Shown one piece after another: positions 54,765 to 64,000 of a stretch of 64,000 nucleotides of DNA (positions are counted from its first letter, which is position 1; each line of letters begins with the position of its first letter). Source of the stretch: CAWKMN01 sp963850765 (GTDB taxonomy: Bacteria > Chloroflexota > Anaerolineae > Aggregatilineales > Aggregatilineaceae); contig CAWKMN010000003.1 in the NCBI GenBank assembly GCA_963850765.1, positions 1,656,446 to 1,720,445 of the forward strand, written 5' to 3'. A model generated the notes under the pieces. It worked only from the letters and a program-made list of their open reading frames with translations, made no database searches and was not told the DNA's origin. A program made the translations under genes and the position numbers.

Positions 54765-55979
54765 CAGGGTAAACGCATCAAAATGAGGGATGCGGAATAA
54801 TGGTGGGTCTCGTTACAGGGAGAGCCACCCTGGCAGAGCCAATGTTCGGCAGTTGGGAAAGGGGTTTCAGTGAATTACCCGATCCGCGCGTGCAAGGGCG
54901 CTGCGATCACAGATTGATCGACCTGATTATTATCACGAGCTGCGCAGTGATTTGTGGGGCGGATAGCTGGACGAGCGTGGAAACGTTTGCCCAAGCCAAG
55001 CAGACCTGGCTGAAACGGTATCTCGACCTGCCGAATGGCATGCCCTCGCATGATACGTTTGGGCGAGTATTTGCCAGTCTGAAGGCGGAAGCTTTTCAAA
55101 CGAGCTTCAGCCGGTGGGTAGAAGCCGTGTTTGGAGTGACGAAGGGGCAAGTCGTAGCGATTGATGGGAAGACGGTCCGACGCAGCCACGACCAGACCAT
55201 TGGCCAAGATGCGATTCATATGGTCAGTGCGTGGGCCAGCCAGAGCGGGATAGCCTTGGGACAGCGTAAGGTGCATGACCAGTCGAACGAGATCACCGCG
55301 ATCCCCGAACTGCTGCGCTTGCTAGATGTCTCCGGCTGCATCGTGACGATTGATGCGATGGGCTGTCAAAAGGACATTGCCCAGGCGATCCGGGATGCCA
55401 ACGCGGATTATGGGCTGCGCGTGAAAGATAACCAATCCCACCTGCGTCAAGACTTGGAAGACTGGTTTGCCGACGGCGACCAGCAGGTCTTCAAGAACCT
55501 GACGTGTGACTATCATCAAACCCTCAACAAGTCGAATGGGCGCATTGAAATCCGCCGGTGTTGGGCCATCGCCGACCCCGTCGCGTTTGAATACATTCGT
55601 CATTACGAGGCTTGGGCTGATCTGCAAACCATCGTGCGCGTGCAGCGTGAATGTCGCGTGCAGGGCCAAACCTCCGTCGAAACAGCGTACTACATCAGCC
55701 GTCTCCCCAACCATGCCGAGCGTTTGTTGGAGGCCACTCGCCACCATTGGGCCATTGAAAACAGCTTTCATTGGGTCTTGGATGTCATCTTTGGTGAAGA
55801 TGATTCCCGCATTCGTTGCGGGGACAGTCCGCAAAACATGGCTGTCGTTCGACCTTTGGCTTTGAACCTTCTCAAGCAAGACCCATCCAACATGAGCCTG
55901 AAGCAGAAACGCTTCCGCGCTGGCCTGGACGATACTTTCTTGCTTGAGTTGCTTACCCGAATTTGATGCGATTACCCTG
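54765..55979. mobile_element. ISAs1-family insertion sequence
   Basis: The left end CAGGGTAAACGCATCAAAAT (54765 on) and the inverted right end CAGGGTAATCGCATCAAATT (55979 back) match at 18 of 20 positions. They enclose one full transposase gene. The total is 1215 bp. No matching target duplication was found on the two flanks, so an older insertion or a rearranged end is possible. Confidence 0.9.
54800..55966 (+). CDS. ISAs1 family transposase
   Basis: 388 residues with no interruption. The N-terminal domain has FSELPDPRVQGRCDHRLIDLI and GMPSHDTFGRVFA. The catalytic Asp residues are in VVAIDGKTVRRS near 118 and IVTIDAMGCQKDIA near 180, and the Glu in HHWAIENSFHWVLDV near 320. DDE enzymes of this family move DNA by cut and paste. 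The ATG at 54800 begins 35 bases inside the left end. Confidence 0.95.
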   Translation: MVGLVTGRATLAEPMFGSWERGFSELPDPRVQGRCDHRLIDLIIITSCAVICGADSWTSVETFAQAKQTWLKRYLDLPNGMPSHDTFGRVFASLKAEAFQTSFSRWVEAVFGVTKGQVVAIDGKTVRRSHDQTIGQDAIHMVSAWASQSGIALGQRKVHDQSNEITAIPELLRLLDVSGCIVTIDAMGCQKDIAQAIRDANADYGLRVKDNQSHLRQDLEDWFADGDQQVFKNLTCDYHQTLNKSNGRIEIRRCWAIADPVAFEYIRHYEAWADLQTIVRVQRECRVQGQTSVETAYYISRLPNHAERLLEATRHHWAIENSFHWVLDVIFGEDDSRIRCGDSPQNMAVVRPLALNLLKQDPSNMSLKQKRFRAGLDDTFLLELLTRI

Positions 55980-56051
55980 GGGATAGGGGCTACATAAGCC
56001 TGATGAAAGGAAAACAGTGGTAGAATAGGGAGACTGTAGGGAGAAAGCACC

Positions 56052-56309
56052 ATGTCAAGCACCGCAACACGTACCGTTTTCGACGTGATTACTGATTTTC
56101 TGGCTTCCGATCCGACACCGGAAGAAGTCTTGGCTTACTCCTTGCCCGATGATCTTCAGGTACGGGTCGATCGACTGGTCGAGCGCAACGGCGAGGGCCA
56201 GTTAACGTTCGATGAGCAGCAGGAGTTGTACGATTTCATGCGGGCAGATGAGATGATGGCGCTGCTCAAGGCAAAGACCAGACTCAAACGGCGGAAGAGT
56301 GAGCAGTGA
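56052..56309 (+). CDS. small protein paired with an HNH endonuclease gene
   Basis: 85 residues, mostly charged helices: VFDVITDFLASDPTPEEVLAYS, QVRVDRLVERNGEGQLTFDEQQELYDFMRADEMMALLKAK. Similar short proteins preceding HNH genes are common in cyanobacteria and Chloroflexota (recalled family pattern); no function is known. The stop overlaps the GTG start of the HNH gene. A promoter-like TAGAAT lies at about 56021. Confidence 0.65.
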   Translation: MSSTATRTVFDVITDFLASDPTPEEVLAYSLPDDLQVRVDRLVERNGEGQLTFDEQQELYDFMRADEMMALLKAKTRLKRRKSEQ

Positions 56310-56726
56310 CGATCACCGCTGAGCAGCGACTGGCCGTCCGCAGGTTAGCGGGCAACTGCTGCGAATACTGCCGCGTAGCCGAAGATAGTCGCCTGGCGAA
56401 ATTCCAGGTGGATCACATCATCCCCATTAAGCACGGAGGCCAGTGATGACACGGAGAATCTCTGTCTGGCGTGCTTGAAGTGCAACAGCTTCAAAGGGCC
56501 AAATGTCGCCGCGCTCGATCCTGCCACCGGCAACGCGACTTAGTTGTATGACCCACGTCGGCAGCCGTGGAATGACCATTTTGAGATCAATGCCGATGCT
56601 ACCCTTACCGGCAAAAGTCCGGAAGGGCGTGCCACGATTATTGTCCTCAGGATCAACGAAGCCAGCCGGGTAAAGCAGCGCCTGATGGCCATGCTGCTGG
56701 GCGATTATCCCTGCCAAAAGGAATAG
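56306..56726 (+). pseudogene. HNH endonuclease remnant (frameshift and in-frame stop)
   Basis: From GTG 56306 the frame reads ITAEQRLAVRRLAG, CCEYCRVAEDSRLAKFQVDHIIPIKHGG; an extra C near 56440 shifts it, and the next frame reads DDTENLCLACLKCNSFKGPN and DPATGNAT, then a TAG at 56541-56543, then YDPRRQPWNDHFEINADATLTG to 56726. The two CxxC pairs, the DHIIP His and the conserved tail NPR-type motif are all present, so the gene was once a full HNH nuclease. The stop replaces an expected Gln. Confidence 0.75.
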
Positions 56727-56859
56727 GGCATGGTTTCCAGAAGATGGGTATTTCGAGCGTCCTTCTGCTCATAGACCGGCGCATCATGTCACCTACGGTA
56801 AGTCGCCCCGATTTTCAGGATACTGCCAGGTTGATTTCATGCAGAGAGGATAGCAGATC

Positions 56860-57207
56860 ATGTTGCGCGTATTGGACTGGAACGTTCCGGGTGACGGGAT
56901 GGGCATTCGGGCGATCGTCGAAGCCATCGACGAAGACGAGGTGCGGGATACCCCGCTCAAGTCGCACATCATCTCCACGGTGCTGGCACAATTGATCGAG
57001 GCGGTGGACATTATCGGGTGGGAAGTACAGTCTGAAGAAGTCCATGCCGCTGCGTTATTTGAAAACCTGGCGACGGCACTGGCCATCCTAAAAGCCAAGC
57101 TCGGCGACATCGAGGACGATGCGGAGAAGCGCGTGCGCACGCAACGCCAAACCGGGCGAAACTCCCCGGTTCGGGATGAAGGGCATTCTCCCGGTCAGTG
57201 TCCTTAG
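56860..57207 (+). CDS. hypothetical small protein
   Basis: 115 residues, charged and helical (EAIDEDEVRDTPLKSHIISTVLAQLIEAVDIIGWEVQSEEVH), with no membrane segment. AGAGAGG precedes ATG 56860. The rest of the tail (after ~90) is less regular. No family was recognised. It lies between the HNH remnant and a phosphotransferase. Confidence 0.5.
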   Translation: MLRVLDWNVPGDGMGIRAIVEAIDEDEVRDTPLKSHIISTVLAQLIEAVDIIGWEVQSEEVHAAALFENLATALAILKAKLGDIEDDAEKRVRTQRQTGRNSPVRDEGHSPGQCP

Positions 57208-57246
57208 GAAAGCCAGCCAAGTCTTGAGAGGGAATAGGGGGAAACC

Positions 57247-58410
57247 GTGAGCAGTCCAACCGAACCAACCTCACCAGAAGCAGACCTCCGGCGGATAGCC
57301 ACCCTGGATAGGGCAGCCCTCACGCCCCTCGTCCAACAAGCAGTGCACAGCGAAACGATTCAGGTCGTGGATTGGGCTTTCGAGCAGGTTCAGGGCGGCA
57401 TTCAACATAATACGCGCATCTATCGTGTTTCTGGAACGGGCGACGATCAGGGCGGTGAAGTACGCTGGTCGCTGATCCTGAAAACGACGCAGTGGGAACC
57501 CGGCGAGAATGGGGATGGCGTTACCTATTGGCAGCGAGAAGCGCTTGCCTTCCAGTCTGGCTTACTCAACCGCCTGCCCGTCGGTCTTGGAGTACCACGC
57601 TGTTTCGGCGTAGCGGCGTATCCGGGCAAATCGTGCTGGATTTGGCTGGAAGACCTGACCGATCGCTATGGGCGGCAATGGGCGCTGGACCACTACCGTT
57701 GGGTTGCCTATCACTTGGGCCAGTTTAACGGGGCTTATCTCACCACGACTCCCTTGCCGACTTTTCCCTGGCTGAGCAAGGGATGGCTGCGACAGTATGT
57801 AGAGAAATGCGCGGCGGGCATGGAGCACTTACAGCAGGTTTGGCAGCATCCTGTGGTGAAGCGCCTGTATTCGGATGCTGTGATTCATGCGGTGTTCCGT
57901 TTGTGGTCCGAGCGGAACGTCTACCTCGCTGAACTCGATAAGCTGCCCCAAACGTTTTGCCACCTGGATGCGTTTCGCGGCAATCTTTTCATTTGTCGGG
58001 GCGCGGAAGGGCAGGACAAACTCGTCGCCATTGACTGGGCATTTGCCGGTCAGGGAGCTGTTGGACAGGAACCCGCGATGCTCGTCGCCGGCGCACTGGG
58101 TTTCGCTGAAGTCGATCTGGCCCAGATACCTCAACTTGATCGCATCGTCTTCGAGGCGTACGTGGAAGGACTGCGCGAAGCGGGCTGGAACGGCGATAGG
58201 GAAGGGGTACGTTTTGCCTATAAAATATCCCCTGCCCTGCATTTTGGTTTTCCCTTTGGAAGGCTGGATCATCTGACAGCGATGGATGAGGCGCAGCTTG
58301 AGGCCATTGACCCGACTACAAGTCGTTCTCTCGGAGACGAATTGGATTTTATGGCCAAATGCCTTCGCCTGGTCCTCGATTGGGTGGAGGAAGTACGCCG
58401 ATCGAGCTGA
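57247..58410 (+). CDS. aminoglycoside phosphotransferase-fold kinase
   Basis: 387 residues. The catalytic loop is FCHLDAFRGNLF near residue 235 (H-x-D...N) and the metal-binding DFG-equivalent is AIDWAFAGQGAVGQEPA near 260; an N-lobe Lys is in LILKTTQW near 80. The fold belongs to the APH/choline-kinase group, many of which act on sugars, amino sugars or unknown small molecules; no antibiotic target should be assumed. GTG 57247 is preceded by GAGGGAATAGGGG. Confidence 0.8.
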   Translation: MSSPTEPTSPEADLRRIATLDRAALTPLVQQAVHSETIQVVDWAFEQVQGGIQHNTRIYRVSGTGDDQGGEVRWSLILKTTQWEPGENGDGVTYWQREALAFQSGLLNRLPVGLGVPRCFGVAAYPGKSCWIWLEDLTDRYGRQWALDHYRWVAYHLGQFNGAYLTTTPLPTFPWLSKGWLRQYVEKCAAGMEHLQQVWQHPVVKRLYSDAVIHAVFRLWSERNVYLAELDKLPQTFCHLDAFRGNLFICRGAEGQDKLVAIDWAFAGQGAVGQEPAMLVAGALGFAEVDLAQIPQLDRIVFEAYVEGLREAGWNGDREGVRFAYKISPALHFGFPFGRLDHLTAMDEAQLEAIDPTTSRSLGDELDFMAKCLRLVLDWVEEVRRSS

Positions 58411-58457
58411 TCGGAGCCGTGTAAGGTGTCTCAACTCGCTGTTAAGCGGCGCGCCGC

Positions 58458-58652
58458 ATGATCGCGGAGGCGTATCGCGATTTGCTGCTGCCCACGACCC
58501 CCATCACGCGCCTCACCCCGCCAAAACATGAACGCAATCGAGAAATCCGCCGACGCCGTCATCGGCAGGGCGAATCGCTCAGCAGCCTCGCACAGCTGTT
58601 TGGCATTTCCGATCAGCGGGTGTACCAGATCGTGCAGGGCAAACGAAAATAG
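58458..58652 (+). CDS. small helix-turn-helix protein
   Basis: 64 residues. The C-terminal half GESLSSLAQLFGISDQRVYQIVQGKRK is a clear helix-turn-helix of the kind found in recombinases and sigma region 4; the N-terminal half is basic (RNREIRRRRHRQ). It could be a small DNA-binding regulator or a remnant of a larger recombinase. ATG 58458 lies near the end of the kinase gene. Confidence 0.5.
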   Translation: MIAEAYRDLLLPTTPITRLTPPKHERNREIRRRRHRQGESLSSLAQLFGISDQRVYQIVQGKRK

Positions 58653-58862
58653 TTGCACAATGTACTGCAACTGGACCGACTCAGAGGCTGTTTGAAAACT
58701 CAAGTAGAGACGGTTTTTCGTGCTTATCCTTGTAACTTGCGGCTTTTCGCCTGCGTCTACTGGCGGCTGAGATACTTGGAGCCGTAGTCTAATTTGCTGC
58801 ATTCGAACATCTGTGCTATATTTTATTGACCATAAATCGCCAGATGTTGAAGGAGCTTGGTC

Positions 58863-59459
<597 letters not shown>

Positions 59460-59472
59460 ATATTCGTGCCGT

Positions 59473-59637
59473 GTCGGGCCTCTGAAGGAGAAGCCGATGC
59501 CCGACGGGGCGAACGGGTATCATACGCTGAGAAGCCGTATAAAAGGGTCAAGGGGTGGTCTCGAGAGTGGCTAAGCGGCGGAGCATGATACCACTTCCCG
59601 CATGTCGATGCGGCGCGGTCTGCCACCAGCCTTGGCA
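59473..59637 (+). other. possible structured element downstream of the RibD-like gene
   Basis: A series of inverted repeats: GTCGGGC (59473-59479) with GCCCGAC (59499-59505); GGTATCAT (59516-59523) with ATGATACC (59585-59592), enclosing about 60 bases that contain GCTGAGAAGC; CCGCAT-GTCG-ATGCGG (59598-59613); and TGCCA...TGGCA (59621-59637). It is not a coding region and has no T run, so it is not a simple terminator. Function unknown. Nothing else is seen in 59460-59859. Confidence 0.35.
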
Positions 59638-59859
59638 GCGGGGATCTAAAAGGTGTCAAGATCGACCACTCTTTATCACATAAATCATTTGGATAGGGTT
59701 GTCGATTTATTCCCTTACTTTATCCAATATCCTCATCCTTTTCAATCAGCTTCTCAAGGTGCTTTTCTCGCCCCAATGGACTATCCAACTTTCAGAGGTA
59801 AGATGTCCATTATTTGTACACGGTCAGGATTCATTCGGAAACAGGTGCCCGGATTAATT

Positions 59860-60960
59860 TTAGATCCCGACAGGAAGAGCTATAGTGCGTTTCGACTGAT
59901 GCGATTGGATTGCGGCGTCTATCACGCGCTGCACGCGGTAACCGTGTTCGAATGAAGGTTGAATAGAGCTGTTATTCAGAATCGCGTCAATGAATAGGCG
60001 CGTTCCGACGGAATTATGCGTGAACACACCGAACCCGGCGTCTCTGTCCGCATTGCCGTAGTATGATTCGGGTATGTCTAAGACCTGCGCGCTGTCGTCG
60101 CCTTTACGGTAGCCAATGATCTTCGCTGTGGGTGGTGAGATCCAGGCATTACCATGAACTTCCAAAGTTCCCTTGTCGCCGTGCAGGATTACAACCTGAT
60201 CCTGATGTTTAATGCCCGTTGCGAGCCGACTGACTGTGCTGCAATGGATCGTGCCATGTGCACCGTTTGCAAACTCTGCAAGAATGATCGCGGAGTCGTT
60301 TTCAGCCTGCGGCAGGTCTGATATGTGGCTGCGGTCAACAAGCGTTGACAGGCTCGCGCTGACAGAGCGAATATCGCCCAAGAGCCATTGCGCTAGATCG
60401 ATCATGTGTGAGGCGAGTTCGCTGACTACACCATGGGCCCGATTGCGGTCGTAATACCACTGATACTTGTCTCCTGCGTCGGCGCTCCAGTTATTGAGCC
60501 AGTGAAAATGACCGTAATAGGGTCTGCCGATATAGCCTTCATCCACGAGCCGCTTGAGGTAGGCGAAGACTGGGAACCACCGCGATGTGAACATGATCAT
60601 GTGTTTGACACAAGCCGCTTCCGCTTTTTCATACATTTCACGGGCTTGCTCGCTGGAAAGGGCCAGGGGTTTTTCGCAGATGACGTGCAATCCCTGTTCT
60701 ATAGCGAGCATCGTCATGGGATAGTGCAAGTCTTCTGGCGTTGCGATAATGATCGCATCCAGCGGTTCACTTTTGAGCATGACTTCATAATCGGTATACA
60801 CTGTTTCACAGCCGTATTTCTGGGCGAGCGCTTCGGCGCGCTCTCGCTTGCGGCCACACACCGCCTGAAAACGTGCTCTGGGATGCGATTGAATAGCTGG
60901 AAGGTGGCAAAAATCCATCCACCAACTGGTCCCGATGACTCCGATACGAACGACCTCCAT
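59860..60960 (-). CDS. Gfo/Idh/MocA family oxidoreductase
   Basis: 366 residues. Rossmann start VRIGVIGTSWWMDFCHLP, conserved EKPLAL near residue 98, and the substrate-domain His in GVVSELASHMIDLAQW near 180. The family oxidises sugars, inositol or glycosides with NAD(P). The substrate is not determined. ATG 60960 is preceded by AGGAGGAC. The LuxR-type ATPase regulator lies just upstream on the same strand. Confidence 0.85.
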   Translation of the reverse strand: MEVVRIGVIGTSWWMDFCHLPAIQSHPRARFQAVCGRKRERAEALAQKYGCETVYTDYEVMLKSEPLDAIIIATPEDLHYPMTMLAIEQGLHVICEKPLALSSEQAREMYEKAEAACVKHMIMFTSRWFPVFAYLKRLVDEGYIGRPYYGHFHWLNNWSADAGDKYQWYYDRNRAHGVVSELASHMIDLAQWLLGDIRSVSASLSTLVDRSHISDLPQAENDSAIILAEFANGAHGTIHCSTVSRLATGIKHQDQVVILHGDKGTLEVHGNAWISPPTAKIIGYRKGDDSAQVLDIPESYYGNADRDAGFGVFTHNSVGTRLFIDAILNNSSIQPSFEHGYRVQRVIDAAIQSHQSKRTIALPVGI

Positions 60961-61071
60961 TTTGCTGTCCTCCTATGATGCGTATATCCAGAAGGATATC
61001 AGCTGGGTGGTGGTAGTGTAATCTGCCTAAAGTGGTATTTGGGGACCTCCGCTGACGGGAATAAGACAGGA

Positions 61072-63734
61072 TCACAAAAGCAGCAGGGCACGAGCGCGGG
61101 CAACAGCTTGTGTACGGCTGTTGACATTCAGCTTGCCGTAGATATTTCTTGTATGCACCTTAACCGTGCCCACCGTTACGGCTAGGTGTCCAGCAATTTC
61201 CAGATTTGACAAGCCATCACTGACAAGACGCAGGACTTCTAACTCCCGGTCACTGAGTGGTTCAACCAGTACTTCGACAGCGCTCAGTTGGTTAGTTCCC
61301 TGGGTGATGCTCGTCGTTGCTTCACAGCTTTCGTGGAAGAATTCGGCCAGGTACGGTTCAAAACGCTGTAGTACGCCGTGCTGTTTGCGGGCAAAAAACA
61401 CTGAGGCAGGAAGGGTGCTCTCCAGGGTGGTGAGTGCGGTGCTCAACTCGGCACTTAGCCAACCAGGGTGAGCAAGATTTCTATCCTCAATTGCGAGCCC
61501 ATTCTGGAGCAGCGCCGCCAGTTCAACGGCCTGCTCCCAGCGTTGGTCTAGCATAAGGAGTTTGACTGCCAAAGTTCCGACAATATGTTGCCATAATGTG
61601 AAGGACATTGGGAGAGCCAGTTCCAGCGCGCTGCAAACCACTTCCCTGAGTGCAATAACATCCCGTTGTATCACCGCTATCTCACCTAAACGCCAATACC
61701 TCCACAAAACGCCTTCCAGATCTCCGGTCTCCTCACAGAGAGCCAGCGTCTCTTGATTAAGAGTTTTGGCCTGATGCAACAACCCTTCATCGAACATTAG
61801 TTTTTCTATAGCACCAAGCGGAAATGTCAGTCCCCACCGGCTCCTGATATGCCTGAAACTATCAGCGCTCTGTTCGAACAACTGCTGAGATTGGGGGAGA
61901 TAGCTTTGCTGACTGGCAAGAGTCCCTAATGTAAACTTTATCCATGCCAGGTTCCAGTGGTCATGACCGACAATCGCCCGTGATCCCACTTCTTGACAGA
62001 GGTGCAGGAGTTCGTCTGCCAGTTCTGTTTCGGGCAACCATTGCGCCATGACACCCAGAGAAAAACCAGCATCGAGCGTGATTCCGCATTTAGACCACAG
62101 GCGCACAGCCTTGCGGGCGAGTCTGATACTGGCATTTTGTTGGCGACCTACTTTTAGACGGGCCAATAACATCAAGCCTTGCGCTGCAAGCCGTGGTTCG
62201 ACGCTCCTGAGTAGCTTCTGAAAAGGGCTGATAGCCTGATCGCCTTCCAGTCGGCGACCGCGCATCATGAAATACAATGATAAGCATTGCAGATAAGCGT
62301 ATAAGTGATCATGCGTCAAGTCGTGAAGTGCCCACTGCCAGCCCATTTGAATATTATCGATGTCCGCTTCAAAGTGATTTAACGCCATAACTTGATTGGG
62401 ACCTTGAAGTTCTCCATAAAGCGAACCTACAAACTCACCATAATAATCGACAAATCTCTGTTGAAGCTGCTTGTATTCGCTCGGCAAGGCCATCAACTTC
62501 TCCTGGCCATATTGTCGTAGTAGTTCGTGAATCGCATAGCGTCCTGATTCGGCTTTACGCACAAAGGATTTGTCGACCAGGGCCGACAAGGTGAATACGG
62601 ACGCCCCTGTTATCCATTGAGCCGCGTGTGCCGTGCAGCCACCAGCAAACACAGTGAGCTTCATGAATGTGGTTTTTTCCTCCGCGGAGAGCATCATCCA
62701 GGAGTGTTCAAAAACAGCTCGTATACTCCGATGCCGTTCCGGAACGTCTCTCAGTGATGTTGCCAGGAAATCCAGGCCTAGTTGGATCTGCTTGGCGATA
62801 GCCTCACACGGTAGGGATTTTCGCCACGTTGCTGCCAGTTCAATGGACAGAGGAAGACCTTCGAGACGAGTGCAGATCTGCGCCACGAAAAGCGCATTGT
62901 CGGTACTGATGGTAAATTGGGGCACGATCATCTGGGCGCGCTGCACAAAGAGTGTTCCCGCTTCCGATGCCGTGACATCCTGAATAGAGGTTGTTTCAGC
63001 AGGCGGCAGCGACAATGGAGGGACCGGGTATTCCTGTTCGCCGGAGAGCCGCAGGATCTCCCGGCTAGTCACAAGCATTTTAAGAGAGGGTGAGGCCGAC
63101 AACAACTCCGAAACCAGGGGAGCAGCTTGGATCACATGCTCGAAGTTATCAAGCAGCAGCAGCATTTCGCGTCCACCAAGCACTCGCTTTAAGGTAGTCA
63201 GCGGGGGCTCCTTGGGATTTTCAGCTGCACCAAGCACGCCCGAGATGGCTTGAGCTACCTGTGCAACTGTTGGCAGGGGTGCGAGATCGACGAAAATAGA
63301 CTCCGTCGGCGAACTCGTCAAGCAATTCCAGTGCTGCCTGCAGCGCCAGCCGCGTTTTGCCGGTACCACCGACCCCCGTCAGCGTCAGCAAGCGGGAGGT
63401 ATGCAGCAGGCGCTTGATCTCTGCGATTTCATGTGCGCGCCCGATAAAGGGGGTGATACCAGCGGGCAGGTTGTGATTGGAGCAGTTTCCGAGTGGCGGT
63501 TTCCGCTTGGCGGCGAGGGTGCTCGTCCAGCAGTCCCGATTCCTTGGCGCGCACCAGCGCAGGAACACGGCCATGGACGCCGAGCTTGCTGTAGATTTGC
63601 TTGGTGTACCAGCGGACGGTCCCGACGGTGATGATCAATTCATCTGCGATGTCCCGGTTGGACAAACCAAGCGCAACCAGCCGAAGGATTTCCAATTCGC
63701 GTTCGGTGAAGGAGTCGTACAGCGCCTTGTCCAT
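61072..63734 (-). CDS. LuxR-type ATPase regulator with a helix-turn-helix at each end (frameshifted)
   Basis: About 887 residues. N-terminal LuxR HTH (~5-65; FTERELEILRLVALGLSNRDIADEL), then an NB-ARC/AAA ATPase (ITPFIGRAHEI, Walker A GVGGTGKTRLA, Walker B LLLLDNFEHV, TSREILRLSGE), a TPR-like helical region (~440-780), and a C-terminal LuxR HTH (LSDRELEVLRLVSDGLSNLEIAGHL). Shifts are inferred near 63475 and 63300. This is a MalT/LAL-like signal-transduction ATPase; the family normally has one terminal HTH. ATG 63734. Confidence 0.85.
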
Positions 63735-63816
63735 ACCACCCTCGGCCTGAGGAAACTATTGCTTGCTATTTTACTAAAGCCTCGTCTTGGTAAACAAGCC
63801 ACTAACATTTGAGATT

Positions 63817-63832
63817 CCTCCCTCCAGGGAGG
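63817..63832. promoter_or_regulatory. CCTCCCT-CC-AGGGAGG palindrome upstream of the LuxR-type gene
   Basis: A 16-base palindrome (7-bp arms, 2-base centre) 83 bases before the regulator start. The tight centre fits a dimeric protein-binding site better than an RNA hairpin. The remainder of 63735-64000 shows no gene except a 4-codon frame at 63981-63995 (see findings). Confidence 0.4.
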
Positions 63833-64000
63833 TGACATCCCCCCAAGAAGTAAGTCTATGATAAAGACATCGGGCACGTAGAGAGGAGGATCCAAATCGA
63901 GCTTTCCGTTGGACGCCGTTAATTGGCAGATACTAAGGAACGTGATGAAGAGCTCCGTCCGCTCGTACAAGGAGGTTGAAATGCGTTTCTCATAAGAAGG

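Noticed and set aside
54750..55995. Target-site duplication flanking the IS element
   Set aside because: The 8-10 bases on the two sides (…GAAGAGCTTG and GGGATAGGGG…) do not match.
55322..56062. Minus-strand open frame opposite the transposase
   Set aside because: The plus-strand transposase is intact and conserved; the minus frame is a shadow.
59653..59955. Plus-strand frame of 100 codons overlapping the oxidoreductase gene end
   Set aside because: No ribosome site of note, no family, and it overlaps a conserved gene on the other strand by about 95 bases.

Overview
The window is a GC-rich bacterial chromosome segment that most resembles Chloroflexota (Anaerolineae-like). This is an inference from several gene families: a translin-family protein next to a DUF3467 protein, an archaeal-type aspartate-semialdehyde dehydrogenase, a surface protein with an LPxTG-type tail, a large LuxR-type ATPase regulator, many NarL-type two-component genes, and numerous short palindromic intergenic repeats. 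No rRNA, tRNA or CRISPR array was found.

Layout. 0-12.8 kb is mostly housekeeping: a nitrilase-fold amidase, an MFS exporter, an RhlE-type helicase, small enzymes, a KDPG aldolase, a UbiA prenyltransferase, a KimA-like permease behind a structured leader, and a NagZ-like hydrolase. 12.9-20 kb holds a dipeptide epimerase and diaminopimelate decarboxylase (both with many frameshifts), Maf, an FHA/winged-helix regulator, translin, DUF3467, ssb and gatB. 21-29.3 kb holds a receiver-only regulator, an isocitrate/isopropylmalate dehydrogenase relative and a DHH-CBS-tRNA nucleotidyltransferase fusion in one operon, then cupin, CcdA-TlpA and UbiA genes.

29.5-36.5 kb is an aspartate-family amino acid cluster: metY-metX behind a SAM-I riboswitch on the minus strand; asd behind what looks like a threonine-codon attenuator on the plus strand; then divergent thrB and thrC. 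asd supplies the homoserine branch, thrB and thrC take it to threonine, and metX and metY take it to homocysteine. 36.6-54.6 kb is almost entirely minus strand: a cell-surface protein, two sensor kinase/NarL regulator pairs, an ABC exporter, beta-propeller secreted proteins, an aminotransferase, CorA and a PRC-barrel protein. 54.7-64 kb is more accessory: an intact ISAs1-family element, a small protein/HNH endonuclease pair with a decayed HNH gene, a kinase-fold phosphotransferase, a RibD-like reductase, a Gfo/Idh/MocA oxidoreductase and a regulator with a LuxR helix-turn-helix at both ends.

Many conserved genes contain one-base frameshifts with conserved sequence continuing on both sides. 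They are densest at 13.1-15.1 kb. Most look like uncorrected sequencing indels; the HNH gene, which also has an in-frame stop, is the best candidate for a true pseudogene.
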